Source: Paramacrobiotus metropolitanus (lineage: Eukaryota > Tardigrada > Eutardigrada > Parachela > Macrobiotidae). Taken from it: a DNA stretch of 64,000 nt. Shown here piece by piece: positions 48,801-59,524 of this stretch. Where the stretch lies: the NCBI RefSeq assembly GCF_019649055.1, contig NW_026570256.1:1054001-1118000 (forward strand). The letters run 5' to 3'. The position numbers were made by a program, and so were the translations under genes. The stretch's first letter is position 1, and every line of letters begins with the position of its first letter. Below the pieces are notes generated by a model, which saw nothing but the letters and a program-made list of their open reading frames with translations, was not told the DNA's origin and ran no database searches.

Positions 48801-50103
48801 GGAGACTGACACACATATCAGGCGTAACACTGCCTTGGAAACACTTCCTGCTACCGTATCCATTGAAGACTTGGCGAATTCATGCCTCAACATTGATTTC
48901 ACGCTGCGTCCATCGGCTTTGTCGGCATGCATGGAAGTCGAAGAAATTCTCGGTGAAATGAAAGACTTTTCCGGTAACGTTGTGGATAAGATTTTGCGGC
49001 GCTTGGGAACGTATTCAGAAAAATTGGAGGCGGAGGTGTCCGCAAAGACGGCGCAGCTTATCCATGAGCGCGAGAAGAGTGAACGCTTATTAGTGCAGCT
49101 TCTGCCACGGTTGGTTCTACTGGATGAGTGGCGATCGCATGGGACGTATATCTTTGGTTGTGATTAGGGATCTTGTGGAGAACCTGCGAAAAGGCGAACA
49201 TGTGATGGCCGAGGAATACGAGAGCACGACCGTGTTTTTCAGCGATGTAATGGGATTCGACGAGATTGTTGTCAAATGTATGCCGATTGCTTCGCTGGAG
49301 ATCTTGACGCATATCTTTAAAACACTGGATACCGCGATTGCCGGCTTCGATGTATATAAAGTGGAGACGATAGGCGATCACTATATGGTAAAGCAATATT
49401 TTTAATATACCACTTTTTGCATCATCTACGCTTTCAACAGGAACAGAAGTCCTTGTACCACTGTAGCAAAATAATGTTGCTTTTGCGAAATGTAGCTGTT
49501 TTGCTGAATTTACTGTGATTTGTTTCATATGGATTTACTACGTTTTACTGGTACATTTAAGGTTGCTAGTGGACTACCTGTTCGAAATGGTCAGCAACAT
49601 GCCCGCGAGATTTGCCTCATGGCGTCGAAGATGCTGGAATTGTTTAGACGATCAACAACGCTACGCACTCTGTCGCTATGGCTGCGCGGCGGTTTGCATT
49701 CCGGTATTACCAATCTAAACGTTCTTTACACGAAATAATTTAATATACCTAACCGGATTTTGATGCACTCCAAAAGGAACGTGTGCAGCTGGAGTGGTTG
49801 GTCTCAACAGGCCTCGGTATTGTTTGTAAGTACGATGGACTTCCATGATATATTTTTAAAATGTCCCGACCGGCCTCCATAACTGCTATTTTTATTCACC
49901 GCCGATCTTTCAGGTTTGGCGACACGGTTAATGTTGCAGCACGGATGTGTTCTAGCAGTGAAAGCGATAAAGTGCAATTAAGTTTAGTGACATCGCAAAT
50001 TTTGACGGAGAATTTTCCTGATGTGGGTTTTCAATCACGTGGCATGGTGTTTGTAAAAGGTCGTGGAGAAATGCAGACATTCTGGCTGCAGCAAGAAGAG
50101 TGA
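42876..50103 (+). CDS. Receptor-type guanylyl cyclase, 18 exons
   Basis: Exons 42876-43224, 44178-44241, 44536-44840, 44902-44945, 45256-45399, 45458-45505, 46030-46212, 46328-46427, 46512-46599, 46755-46881, 46938-47084, 47215-47403, 48347-48647, 48767-49109, 49168-49387, 49562-49703, 49777-49825 and 49914-50103 join without a frame fault to about 1,010 aa. Order: signal peptide, ligand-binding ANF-receptor domain (WISLATGSFTNVVKAYMQLL), membrane helix (VVIGATMGALLALFSLIAG, about residues 417-438), kinase homology domain with HGSLSTRKC and SGFG in place of HRD and DFG (so a pseudokinase), dimerisation coiled coil (about NVVDKILRRLGTYSEKLE), and cyclase domain. Both metal Asp (FFSDVMGF, ETIGDHYMV), the guanine-reading Glu (KVETIGD) and Cys (RYCLFGD) and the Asn/Arg pair (NVAARM) are present, so cGMP synthesis is expected. 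Ligand unknown. Confidence 0.9.
47474..48335. mobile_element. Large foldback in the guanylyl cyclase intron
   Basis: 47474-47546 is the reverse complement of 48263-48335 (73 bp) and 47650-47760 that of 47887-47997 (111 bp, a few mismatches). A further pair, GCAGGCGCTCACGTGATA and its complement, lies between. The right half is about 160 bp longer and includes, at 48122-48198, a piece like the LINE tail at 18781-18855. The whole lies inside the intron 47404-48346 and reaches to within 12 bp of the next exon. No protein is encoded. Confidence 0.85.
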
Positions 50104-50539
50104 TCGGCGTCATACTGTGAAAAGACGGTGCTTGCCTTAGTACGGTAATATTAAAAGGCTTTCACAAAAACGATTAGCTTATGGAACGCGCAGCGAGAAA
50201 ACAACGTACATACAGTACTTCAATATGAGGACTGTAATTTATCATTGCAAAAATGATTTTGCAATCGCCAAATAGCGACATTCTAAAGTGTACCAATGCA
50301 CTGCAGTACAGATACATGCATTGTGGTGGCTGTGAATTATCACAACTCGCACCGCTTTCTGAGGTTTTGTCAAGATAGGTGGAAATTTTCTTTATTTTTG
50401 CACGTCGCGGCAATCGGTACAAATTTTAGACTTTGCCCAGAACTAAAAAAATGGGTGCGTGCATACTAGCTATTATGCATTATGTAATTAAATTTTAGTT
50501 AGAGCCAAAAGGATGGTGCGCTTAAGGTTCTAAAGGTAC

Positions 50540-52343
50540 TTATATTTGTTGGCCGGGAAATTCTTCAATGTCGCCGACAAAGTTTCTGGCTCTCATTTTC
50601 AGAAAAACTCGGCAACATTTGTAGTAGTCCGGCTGGTCCAGTTTATGCTTACATGTATCGGAACAGGTGGCTAAAATTCGCGTCCTCATGTCTAAAGCGT
50701 TTGGCGCCTCTTCCATAAAAGCTATCAAAAACAATGCCGCAAAAGCTTATTGCGTTTGCTTCGAGAAAGATTCTTTTAAAATGTTCCGTTTCTTCAGTTT
50801 GTGTTCAATGTAAAGATGGATTTTAGGGGCTGACATGAACCGTACCTTGCCAGGGTCGGCCAGTACAGATTCCGTTGGTACACGTCAAGTAGCCGCAGCA
50901 TCCCAGCGTGTTCTCACATTCGCTGCCGAGGAGCGCACATTCAGCCAGCGCGCTGTGTTTCTGTTGTACAAAAGAAACAAAAACTTGCAATGAGCTGCTA
51001 AAATGGCAGAGTTTCTATGAGACTGGTGGTTGTTCTCCATAATAAGGAGCATTTCGCAATGAGTGATCATGTTTAAGTTAATTTTTGTAGCTCCCATGCG
51101 AAGCGTATAAAGTAAGTTTTCTTGAAATTGTTATTAAATTTTTGCCGGTGTTTCTCTATGCAAAAAAGTTAATAAGTAATAAAAAAGCACGCTTGAGACT
51201 GACGTCGTCTCGGCATCAAACGTTTGTAACCGTATTAAAAAAAAGGTCTGTAACATTATGCCAGCGTTTTTTTTCTTACCGGCTTCCAGTCTGTCGGCTG
51301 TATGACCGATACCACCTCGTTGATGACCGTCAGATTCGTTCCAGTGATGTTGGCCACGATCCATGTATTGCCATCTCGATTTGGTACATAGAAACGGTCC
51401 CATAATTCATTACCGCGGTAAATCTGCAACACGGCTCTAGAATCTTTCATTGCCGAACTGTTAAGGTTCTCGCGAGTCTCTCAGTCGTAGACAATGATTT
51501 CGTATGTACCGCTCAGCTGTTTCGCAATCAATATGCTCTGAGCAATCAAGCCATTGAAATCATTTCGCATGTGGTTCTCGTTCCTTATCTTGGACAGCGC
51601 AGGCTCAACCCGCCTTCGCTCCTGAATACCTTCAACGGGCCCTTTCACCACTAACTGCAGACACGGAGAACACTGCATCTGTGTATCGTAACGTCCTCCT
51701 CTTAGTACTATACGAATTTCGTCATTTCTCGTTTGACCTTGAGGCAGCATTTGGAAATCATCAGCTGTATACGGACCGCCGAAATTCCCGCCAACTGAGA
51801 TCACAGTAAACGATTCTGTCCGGTAGTTTCTCCGCTGCACAGTAGCAGTGTAGTAACCTGTCGGGTTGATCATAACCCAGTCTCCCTCATTGCGTGTTTC
51901 CTGCCTACCCACGACCTTGCCATCATAATTTCGTAGACCAGACCGCAATGTTATCGTTGTTCCAGTCAAATTGCTACCATACACTGATTTCTCCAAAAGC
52001 ACCTGTCCTGCAGCCAAATAAGCACCACGGAATCGGTTGTGAATGAAGATTAAGGGCTCCAGAAACGTATCACGATTTTGTTTTATGTCAGAATCGAACA
52101 CGGGCAACGTAATAGCACGATAGTCCGGCAACTGGAAAACGATAGTATAATTGCTGTTATCTCGCAATGTCTGGCAACTTTCTGGTAGTATCAGGGTGAA
52201 CTCTCCGAACATATTGGTGGACTTTGTAAGCTTCCGGAAAATAACACCGTTATTGCTCCGTAAAGTAGCGGTTAGGGATACGTTAGCCAGGGGCGAGGCA
52301 TCTTCGACTTTTCTGGCCTGAAAATGAAATCGGTGGGCATCAC
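50540..52343 (-). CDS. Secreted-type protein with YfaP-like region and knottin-like exon; in-frame TGA
   Basis: Exons on the minus strand at 52343-51281, 50963-50846 and 50721-50540 join in phase to at least 450 residues; the 5' end is missing. The first exon has beta-rich text resembling a carboxypeptidase-regulatory-like fold (WVMINPTGYYTATVQRRNY), then FGGPYTADDFQMLPQG and NDEIRIVLRGG, then RAVLQIYRGNELWDRFYVP and GNTWIVANITG, an order seen in YfaP/DUF2135-type domains. TGA at 51481-51483 lies in frame between the two halves of this region. The second exon has CALLGSECENTLGCCGYLTC then NGIC, an inhibitor-cystine-knot spacing (C-x6-C-x5-CC-x4-C-x4-C). The last exon adds a Cys-containing tail. 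It is either a recent pseudogene, a sequencing error or a readthrough case. Family naming is tentative. Confidence 0.6.
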
Positions 52344-53427
52344 CTGCAATGAGACAAGATATAATTATCTGGTGGTGAAGACGGTATTTTTTATACAGGA
52401 TAACAGGAAAATACCATGGTTGCTTTTACGCTTGACGCATCATCGCTGCTATGGTTTAGTCCGTTTAACGCTGTAGCATTTGCCTATTACCCGTAACCTT
52501 CCGACTACTTGTTAAGTGGTAGTACATATTCTACCCTGCTGCTGAAATATTACATAGCGTTCATGTAATTCATTCAAGAATTCGTATTACTGACATGCAG
52601 TAAAGTTACGAGCACTTTACAAACCAAATTTACTGAACTTCCGCAACTGAAAAATTATACCTTTCCATAGGACCGCGGAAAACAATAGTATTATCAGCGA
52701 GGGTCTTAATTTTTGACAAGCCATTTTATTTTGGCGGAATACAGCAAAATGATTGTTTTCCGATAACGGTAATAGCTCGATTCTGTAAAAATCTTAACAG
52801 GATCTTATTGCACCGTTGTAGCACGTTTAATTCATTCCAAACAAATCATTCTAAATTCATTCTGAACTTAAAATTGCATCTGATAAGCGCAGATCACGCG
52901 TTAAAGTGGTAAAGTATTCTTAAATATACTCTGTATATCTGTAAAATCTTATCGCATAGAAGCGCTTAAGATCTTGCCATCGGATCACAAGCACAAACAC
53001 AGACTTTCTTGTAAACGTGGCAACCAACTCATCGCATTGGGTGTTTTGGAGAACGTTTTTAGTGTTAATCGTCAGGCAAAAAATCCTTTCTGCCGCTAAA
53101 ATTACCCAGCGCCTGCAAAAGTTAGCTGTCGTCTGGTAACCTTCCTTTAAATGGTGACGGCTAACGGACTGCAAATTGCTATCAGATTGTCCTCTAATTT
53201 ATCAGATTTTACTGATAAAAGTAAATGTAGCCCCATTCATTACAATCCGTGTTTCCTTACTTTTCTTTGACTGACTCAGTCATGACAAGAGTTTTTGCCT
53301 TGAATCGTGAAGTTATTGCTTGAAATTATTCAACTGTCTGTAGTGCACCAAATTAGTGCAAGCGAGAGGTTGTCCAAGGAAAACGTGCAAAAGCATTGGG
53401 GAATGCCGCATCAGCCATCAATCAAAG
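52344..53427. other. Intergenic or unseen introns of the minus-strand gene
   Basis: The upstream exons of the minus-strand gene should lie here or further right, but I could not identify them. No other gene was seen. Confidence 0.3.
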
Positions 53428-53685
53428 CTCTGGTAAATTCACGCCATAACACTGATCTGGCGATGCGGCCATCAACTTCTTCGGCTGATGGCGCCATGAC
53501 ATGAAGTTGCAGAGATCCTCAGTGAACAGCATGATTTTACCGGTACCATAATTGAGAAGTTTCTGTGCCGGGTACAAATCTACTAAGACAAACAACTGGA
53601 ATAAGACCTATCGGTTAAAACAGCGCGTCTCAAAATCGACCAGCAGGAAGTGAACACCTATTAGAGCAGCTTCTACCACGGTTAG
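53428..53685 (+). pseudogene. Receptor guanylyl cyclase fragment, decayed
   Basis: The + strand reads LVNSRHNTDLAMRPS, then after frame changes text like the dimerisation segment, and ends with LLEQLLPR before GGTTAG. This matches exon 14 of the gene at 42876 (LANSCLNIDFTLRPS to LVQLLPR). Stops and shifts throughout show it is dead. Its place 3.3 kb past the intact gene suggests an old tandem duplicate. Confidence 0.75.
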
Positions 53686-53953
53686 TTAAAAAAACTTTGC
53701 TGTAGTTTAAATTAGCGCGCCTAATTTCTTTACTTCATGCTCCGGAATGTTGTGAAAAAGCTATTCCAAGGCTGTCATGCGGTATACTACCACGTTATGC
53801 TACCATAACACCATTTTTTCGGCATTGTATCAACCTGCGTTACCTTTGGTTACTTGCTGCGATGTACTACCATACTTTTCCAACATTTTCAATATGTACT
53901 TTGACACTATTAGTCTATTTCACAAACGTTCATCCAGCAGGCTAGTATATACA

Positions 53954-54152
53954 TACGAGGGTCATTCAATATGTATTTAGCATTACCGCGCCATTTTCCA
54001 CTGCATTATTTTTTTCCCTATTACCATACTTTTTTCCCATAAGTTCTGTATATTTCTGCAGTCTATGTGCACTGCAAACATCTATTCACTAAATCTTGAA
54101 GGGGATCCACACAGGAGTTACACGGCGGAGAAGAGATCGAATGACCCTCGTA
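53954..54152. mobile_element. Mariner-like MITE, 199 bp
   Basis: Left end TACGAGGGTCATTC at 53954 and right end GAATGACCCTCGTA ending at 54152 form a 14-bp perfect inverted repeat whose outer TA would be the target duplication. The motif ACGAGGGTCATTCAATA resembles ends of mariner-type elements. No transposase is encoded. Confidence 0.7.
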
Positions 54153-54214
54153 CATATCTAGACTTCCGAATGCAGAGACATCATACGAGGATTATAGGAA
54201 TATACAGTACTCAC

Positions 54215-54430
54215 ATCGTGTTCGTTCACAAGAGGAATGAACAGAGAAACTTTGCTGTGCCACCTATTTTCTAATACGGGAAAAGGCTGATCGTCCACTG
54301 CCGTGCAACTTGAAATTTGATTGTAGCATCGGATAAAATAATGATTCAGCATGCTTCGGTTTGCTTTATGTTTTGCAGCAGCAGCATAATCTCCCGCATC
54401 CAAAAGATACGGTGAGCACTGCAACTGATT
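54215..54430 (-). other. Candidate exon on minus strand, unassigned
   Basis: The minus strand reads LQCSPYLLDAGDYAAAAKHK on to VSLFIPLVNEHD and meets a strong splice donor (GATGTGAGT) at 54215; CAG lies just upstream of its start. It might be a 5' exon of the gene at 50540-52343, but its phase-0 end does not directly fit that gene's first visible exon, which needs one base. Confidence 0.3.
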
Positions 54431-55528
54431 TCAAATTAAAGCGTCGCTGTTCCTGTTTGCGAGCTACTATAAAATCACCGTTTGCGATTACCGCGTCCCA
54501 CTTTTCCATTCATGAGAAAATATAGAAAACAGGAAGTCAAGCAACGCTTATACCCGTAAGCGGACATCCGGCTCCGTGGTATCGATTTAACCACTGTAGT
54601 GCGGCAGCTGCTTGTAGCAGCTGCGTGTAGAGTTGTAGATCATTATTTAAGCGTATAGTATCACGCATGATTTATACTTTATCCCTGAAAATTACAAATC
54701 CTTCAACCAAGCCTTTTCGAATGGATCAATGGCTTATTTGGTTCTTTAGAAATCCAAAAGAAAGAAAAAGAAAAAAAGAAGCAACCAAAAGAATTTCTAG
54801 GTCTTGATGCACTGTAAGTTAGATTATATGTTTAGCCAATGCTTTCGACGGTAAGTTTAGCTATAGAAAAAAAGAATGCTATTAAATAAGAGGATAGTAA
54901 CCAAAAAAACCGAAAGTTCAATGTGTGGAAGCAGTGTTGTCGCTAGGTAAGGTTGTACTGAGTCTGGTTTACGCAGCAGTCAAACATGCTGCACGATTCT
55001 CTATGACGTAACTTGCGCGATTTCCGACAAGGAATGTATTGGATGATGAGAAAGATTTGACTGTCCCGGCAAATTGAAATCTGCTTATAACCGACAAGAT
55101 GAATCCAAGAAAGATGATGATGATGAATCCAACATGAAGGTGATGATGATTGTCGAGATGACCAAGCCGGACATAACTTACTATATACAAACTGCAGTTA
55201 ACTTCCATTAGTTCAGTTTTTTATAGATGTCTGTGCAGACCTGAAGATTTTCTTCCCGCTCGCCACTCCTCTTCTTCCAGTGTGGGCCCGCTCTCACGCT
55301 GAGCACCCTCGCATTTGTGACCTTTCCTGTTTTTGTTTGATCAGTGCTCGTCTTAGTGGAGGTGTGTTTTATTGCTTTGAATTGGATGTTTTATGTTCGG
55401 TATGTGTGATGCAAAACTACAGTGCGACAAACACCACACGACGATGAACATACGTACTTACTAGACACTAAAACATACTAATTTGAACAAAACATATGTA
55501 AACCAATTTAAGCTTGAAAGATTCTAGT
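54431..55528. other. Intergenic, no gene recognised
   Basis: AT-rich with purine runs near 54755-54790. No gene or repeat family recognised. Confidence 0.4.
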
Positions 55529-56521
55529 TCAAACTCGACAGAAAAATATCTTTTTCAGCGACTTGTAAATATGCGGCGAAGTGATAGCAATGTAGATGGG
55601 ATCAGCCGCCGCTTGCAAAAGATTTAGAGTCCCGGATAAATCGTAAAACAGATCATTATTATACGCATTCAGTAAAGTCAATTTGAAGTAGATCATACTG
55701 GGAATCCAGCCCACCACGGCCGTGGCGGTCAGTATGGTGAAAACTCGATAGTTATTGCTCGAACGTTGTGTCGGTGAATTTTGGCTGTCAGTTTTTGTCT
55801 TTGAAAGGTCAGCAGGAGTTGTATCTCGTAGTGCGGTAGTAATTTGCTTTCGCTTGTGCCGGTGTCGTAGCATGATATAGGGAAAGCCGGCAAAGACCGT
55901 GACTTGCGGTAATAAATAGCTCCAAAACTCATTGAAAGCAATCAGGTTCCATTGCGCTACGGGTGCATCATAATTTATTATGCAAAATGGCCTTTCCGGT
56001 AGCATGAAACGATACCACAGCGCATCGCGAACTAACTCCGGCAACAATAGTGAATGGATGTACAGCCACATGGAAACGCACATGCCGGTGGCGATGACCT
56101 TGGTGTGCCGGTTGCGATAGCTGAGAGGAAAGGTCACCGCCCAGATTCGGTTGACGGTGATCAGCATTTGACTGTGAAATATGGCCGATATGATGATGCA
56201 ACTGACGTACAGGTAGTATGTGCAGCCGGCAGTACCCATGGCCAGCGGCCATTTATCGGTCAGCATGGTGACCAGGTCCAAAGGCGTAACGAGCAAAAAA
56301 TACAGCAGGTTTGTCAGCATCAGATTAATCAGATAAACCGTAAAGGGAGAATTGCCGACATGCGTCTTCCAAAATGCCACAAGGGTGGTGAAGTTGGTTA
56401 TGGCGCCGGTAAACGTTAGGATAAGTACAAGAATGGGAAAAACACCCCAGTCGGCGGTAAACGCCACGGTGTCTGTTTTAGTTAAATTCGAAGCGTTCGC
56501 TGCGCTTTCCGTGCGGTTCAT
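55529..56521 (-). CDS. Rhodopsin-like GPCR, single exon, orphan
   Basis: The first true ATG on the minus strand is at 56521 (an open TTG five codons before it is not a likely start), giving 330 aa. The N-terminus has three N-glycosylation sites (NRT, NAS, NLT). Seven hydrophobic segments follow. The helix 3 Cys is in GTAGCTYYLY and its partner in RPFCIINYD. DRY is replaced by NRI (VNRIWAVTF), helix 6 reads VGWIPSMIYF with a Trp-x-Pro, and NPxxY is replaced by DPIYI. The gene has no introns, unlike its neighbours, which fits expanded orphan GPCR families. Ligand unknown; the altered DRY may change basal activity. Confidence 0.88.
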   Translation of the reverse strand: MNRTESAANASNLTKTDTVAFTADWGVFPILVLILTFTGAITNFTTLVAFWKTHVGNSPFTVYLINLMLTNLLYFLLVTPLDLVTMLTDKWPLAMGTAGCTYYLYVSCIIISAIFHSQMLITVNRIWAVTFPLSYRNRHTKVIATGMCVSMWLYIHSLLLPELVRDALWYRFMLPERPFCIINYDAPVAQWNLIAFNEFWSYLLPQVTVFAGFPYIMLRHRHKRKQITTALRDTTPADLSKTKTDSQNSPTQRSSNNYRVFTILTATAVVGWIPSMIYFKLTLLNAYNNDLFYDLSGTLNLLQAAADPIYIAITSPHIYKSLKKIFFCRV

Positions 56522-57550
56522 TGCGAATCGAGCCAACTGACGAAGAATTCAAATGGGGCAATAAGAAACACACTGCAATTGCTACAACTTGGATTGCCAT
56601 ACACTTTGGCACTTTGCAACTGCTACTCTGTTTTGTTAACGTGAGAAGCACATGGGTCATTCGAAGAATGATCGTGGAGTGAATCGATAGTGATGGGGCA
56701 AACGGAAGTACATTACAACTCAGCAGCTGCGGCAATTTTACTCTATAGAGTAATAAGCGGTGACGACCGCCCGCTGTTCGTACTCATCAAATGCAGCCAT
56801 TATGAAGTTGCATGAATGAGTACGCACAATTCGGCACAATCCGTATCATAGGCAATACCAGAAGAATCGGCGTGTTACAAACGGAAGGAGTTTCCCCCCA
56901 ATTAGAGCGACACACTTCCGGGATGGAGATACCGCCTATTACTATCGCTTTCGGTTAGTGCGTCCCGTTTATCCATTCATACACGCAGGCAGAACACAGG
57001 AAGTTTGGTACAATAATCCAGTAGCGTAAATCCAAAAAGGCTGAATCGCAAAATCGTGTCAATGCCGAAAAAGAGTACTTGTAGTCCCGTTCCGCATGAA
57101 TCGGATGATCGGTGTACTGTCAGTTTTCATTAGCTCATGACCGTCTTTCCTTTAAGACTAATAGTTATTGACAATTTGAATTCTCTAAGATTAAAAATTT
57201 TCTGCGTCAGTTAGCGAAGATGCCCAATTTTGATGTTGCCTGCTGCCTGGCCCTTCAAAGAAACAATTTAACTATTTCGTGACAATGACATTGTCGCCCG
57301 GCCATAACAACTCCATCTAAGTGCTTTGCTACGTTTCCCTGCTTCCAGTGGGAATTATTCGAGAAGCGGGGATTTTTTAGCTGAATGAAAGCAAAGAAGC
57401 AAGTAGTTGCTTTTTCTTAAACTGTAATAACGAGATCAAACTGTTTTTATATAAGGTTTGTTCATGTACTTATACAAAGCTTTGATGCACTTATTTGAAG
57501 CTTAGATACATTGGAATCAAGTAATATTAAGGAATTTCAGCACACTCTGC

Positions 57551-57577
57551 CTTATCGTAAGTTTAACTTACGATAAG
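57551..57577. repeat. Palindrome, 13-bp arms
   Basis: CTTATCGTAAGTT and its reverse complement around a single T. A related palindrome with 14-bp arms (AGCTTATGATAAGT) lies at 57673-57703; both share CTTATnnTAAG text. Confidence 0.85.
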
Positions 57578-57672
57578 TCAAAAACCATGAGTAATCACAT
57601 TTGACTCATAGAAAAACTATCCAATAATGCGATAACAGAGCAACGGTTACGGCTGCGATATATGAATGCCCC

Positions 57673-57703
57673 AGCTTATGATAAGTTAGACTTATCATAA
57701 GCT
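57673..57703. repeat. Palindrome, 14-bp arms
   Basis: AGCTTATGATAAGT, TAG, then the exact reverse complement. Related in sequence to the palindrome 120 bp upstream. Confidence 0.85.
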
Positions 57704-58063
57704 CGACGTTGTAAATGAGAGCGTGAAATTACTGCCTGATTAACTTAATTACCTTTAATACATCAGTAAAGCTAGCCACCGCCGTCTTGAATGACTATCT
57801 AATTAGCTCAAATATATTTATTGCCTAATTATTTATTAATCATTGCGGGAAATTACTGCCTAATTAGTAATTAATGCCGTCTCGAAGTCATTAAATTATT
57901 AATGGTAGCATACGCGTTACTCTGCGTTCGTAATTATGTTAAATCTAAATTTGTTATTACATAGGGTCGATAGCACGGTATTAACGGGGCAGTGCAGTCC
58001 ATTGCACAGTTTGCACTCACCGTCTACAATACAGCGTGTAACACGCGCAATGCATGGATAAGT

Positions 58064-58154
58064 CAACGATGCCCAACGGAAAATCTAGTCGAGAGTGACG
58101 CGCCCGAGTCGGGCCGCCCGACTCGAGACTAGATTTACCGTTGGGCAATGTTGC
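58064..58154. repeat. GC-rich hairpin
   Basis: GCCCAACGGAAAATCTAGTC at 58071 pairs with the reverse complement ending at 58146 with one mismatch, and nested inside are GCCCGAGTCGGGC and GCCCGACTCGAG, which can pair with each other or themselves. Its GC content stands out in an AT-rich spacer. Confidence 0.8.
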
Positions 58155-59125
58155 CTTAAAGTGGGCATGTGTTGACTGTTGCAACAAACCAATGCACAAC
58201 GCTTGCGTTATCTCGGCATGACACATAGGAGCATGACGCACAGTCCGTTGGGCTGCTTTATCATAAGGCAGTCAGAACTGAAAGTACCTAATGACTGTAT
58301 TAGTTCAATAGAAACTTAATGGGAAAAAAACTAATGAAGAACTCAAACTGAGTTATGTGGACGGCCGCATCGCACGACTGATAACGAAAACATTTCCATT
58401 TATTTAATACGCGACAATTCTGCAATTGTGGAGGGAAGCCAAAAGAAACAAAACTAAATCGCCAGTTGACCGCCAACCATTGTCGTGCATTATACAAACT
58501 ATAACGGTATGCTAAACCGGTGGTAACTAAGATCCAGATGACTGGTAAAACCAACAGTAAAACGGTTAAGAAAATTTTTTATTAATGTTCAGTAGCATGA
58601 TACAGAACAAATTTGGTTGTGTGGTATGTGTACATACTGTACCTTTTAATAAAAAGTGATTATGCTCTAGTGTCGATTGCAATTTGCAACACACCATTGT
58701 GTGAGATTTTTAAGACGTATACAACTTGCAACACTAACATATCACAGTAATAATCGAACATCAAGCTATTAAATCGCACCGTAAAAATTTATTTAAGATT
58801 GGACTTTGAAGTGTACGAGTACAAATACATAGCATACCTACACTACAAATGCCGCCTTCTCCTATAAAATGTTATGCACACTGCAAGACAGCTAACCACG
58901 ACGGTAAACACTGCGTAGCCCATATTTGCTAATGAGCCATGCAGTTAGCAATACCAGTTCAGTCAAGTGGTTGCTTTCCAGAAAACGCTGAGATTAACAC
59001 ATTTTTCGAGGCAGTTGTTCCGCATATCGCACAAACGGAACAAAAACCGGAAACATCCTTCTTTGTTGCCTTGCGCTGTTGAATTTTAGTGAGGCTTAAG
59101 AGTACCAAAGGGTTACAAAAATAAT

Positions 59126-59524
59126 ATGGGTAGAATTTCCGACGTTCTACTGGTTGCCGTTATTCTCGGTATAACTGCTGTCTTGTCCGCGTCGCCAGGT
59201 AACAGCCGTGTTCTTCTTATGATGATGTTTGACCCTAATTTTACCGTTTTTTTTTTTATAGGCGAGCAAAGACAGCGAGCCGCGCCCACATCTCTACCCG
59301 ATCTATGCTCCGATTGTTTGGAGCCATGGAGCCAAAAGTTCCGCTGTGGCCGATGGCAGAATGGGCAACGGGTGCGTGATGACTGTCCGCGGATTTGCCA
59401 CAAAATGGGGTACGGGCAAGGCCGTTGTGAGAATGCCCCGCGAAGGTGCTGCGGGAGGGTCTATACCGGAAATGTGTGCAACTGCACCGCAGCCACCGAA
59501 CCGTTCTATTTTTGGGACATTTAA
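59126..59524 (+). CDS. Macin-like cysteine-rich secreted peptide
   Basis: ATG at 59126 starts a signal peptide (VLLVAVILGITAVLSASP). A 63-bp intron (59199-59261, GTAACA to a T-run and ATAG) is a multiple of three with no stop, so unspliced reading is possible but unlikely. The joined product is 111 aa. The mature part has ten Cys: CSDCLEPWS, RCGRWQNG, DDCPRICHKMGYGQGRC, RRCC and VCNC. The C-x3-C, x9, C and final C-x-C spacing fits a cysteine-stabilised alpha-beta fold, and the CLEPWS start resembles the C-x-x-W-S of macins (theromacin, hydramacin), antimicrobial peptides known from annelids, molluscs and cnidarians. Function as a defence peptide is inferred from family resemblance; other Cys-rich secreted roles are possible. 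Confidence 0.7.
   Translation: MGRISDVLLVAVILGITAVLSASPGNSRVLLMMMFDPNFTVFFFIGEQRQRAAPTSLPDLCSDCLEPWSQKFRCGRWQNGQRVRDDCPRICHKMGYGQGRCENAPRRCCGRVYTGNVCNCTAATEPFYFWDI

Larger units (their letters stand above)
56522..59125. other. Intergenic with several palindromes
   Basis: 2.6 kb with no gene seen. It contains two self-complementary sites near 57.55 and 57.67 kb, AT-rich tracts with repeated TTACTGCCTAATTA-like text from 57720 to 57905, and a GC-rich hairpin at 58064-58154. Confidence 0.45.

Noticed and set aside
51481-51483. TGA as selenocysteine codon
   Set aside because: No Cys or catalytic position is expected there in this fold, and no SECIS-like element was looked for or recognised; a nonsense change or error is simpler.
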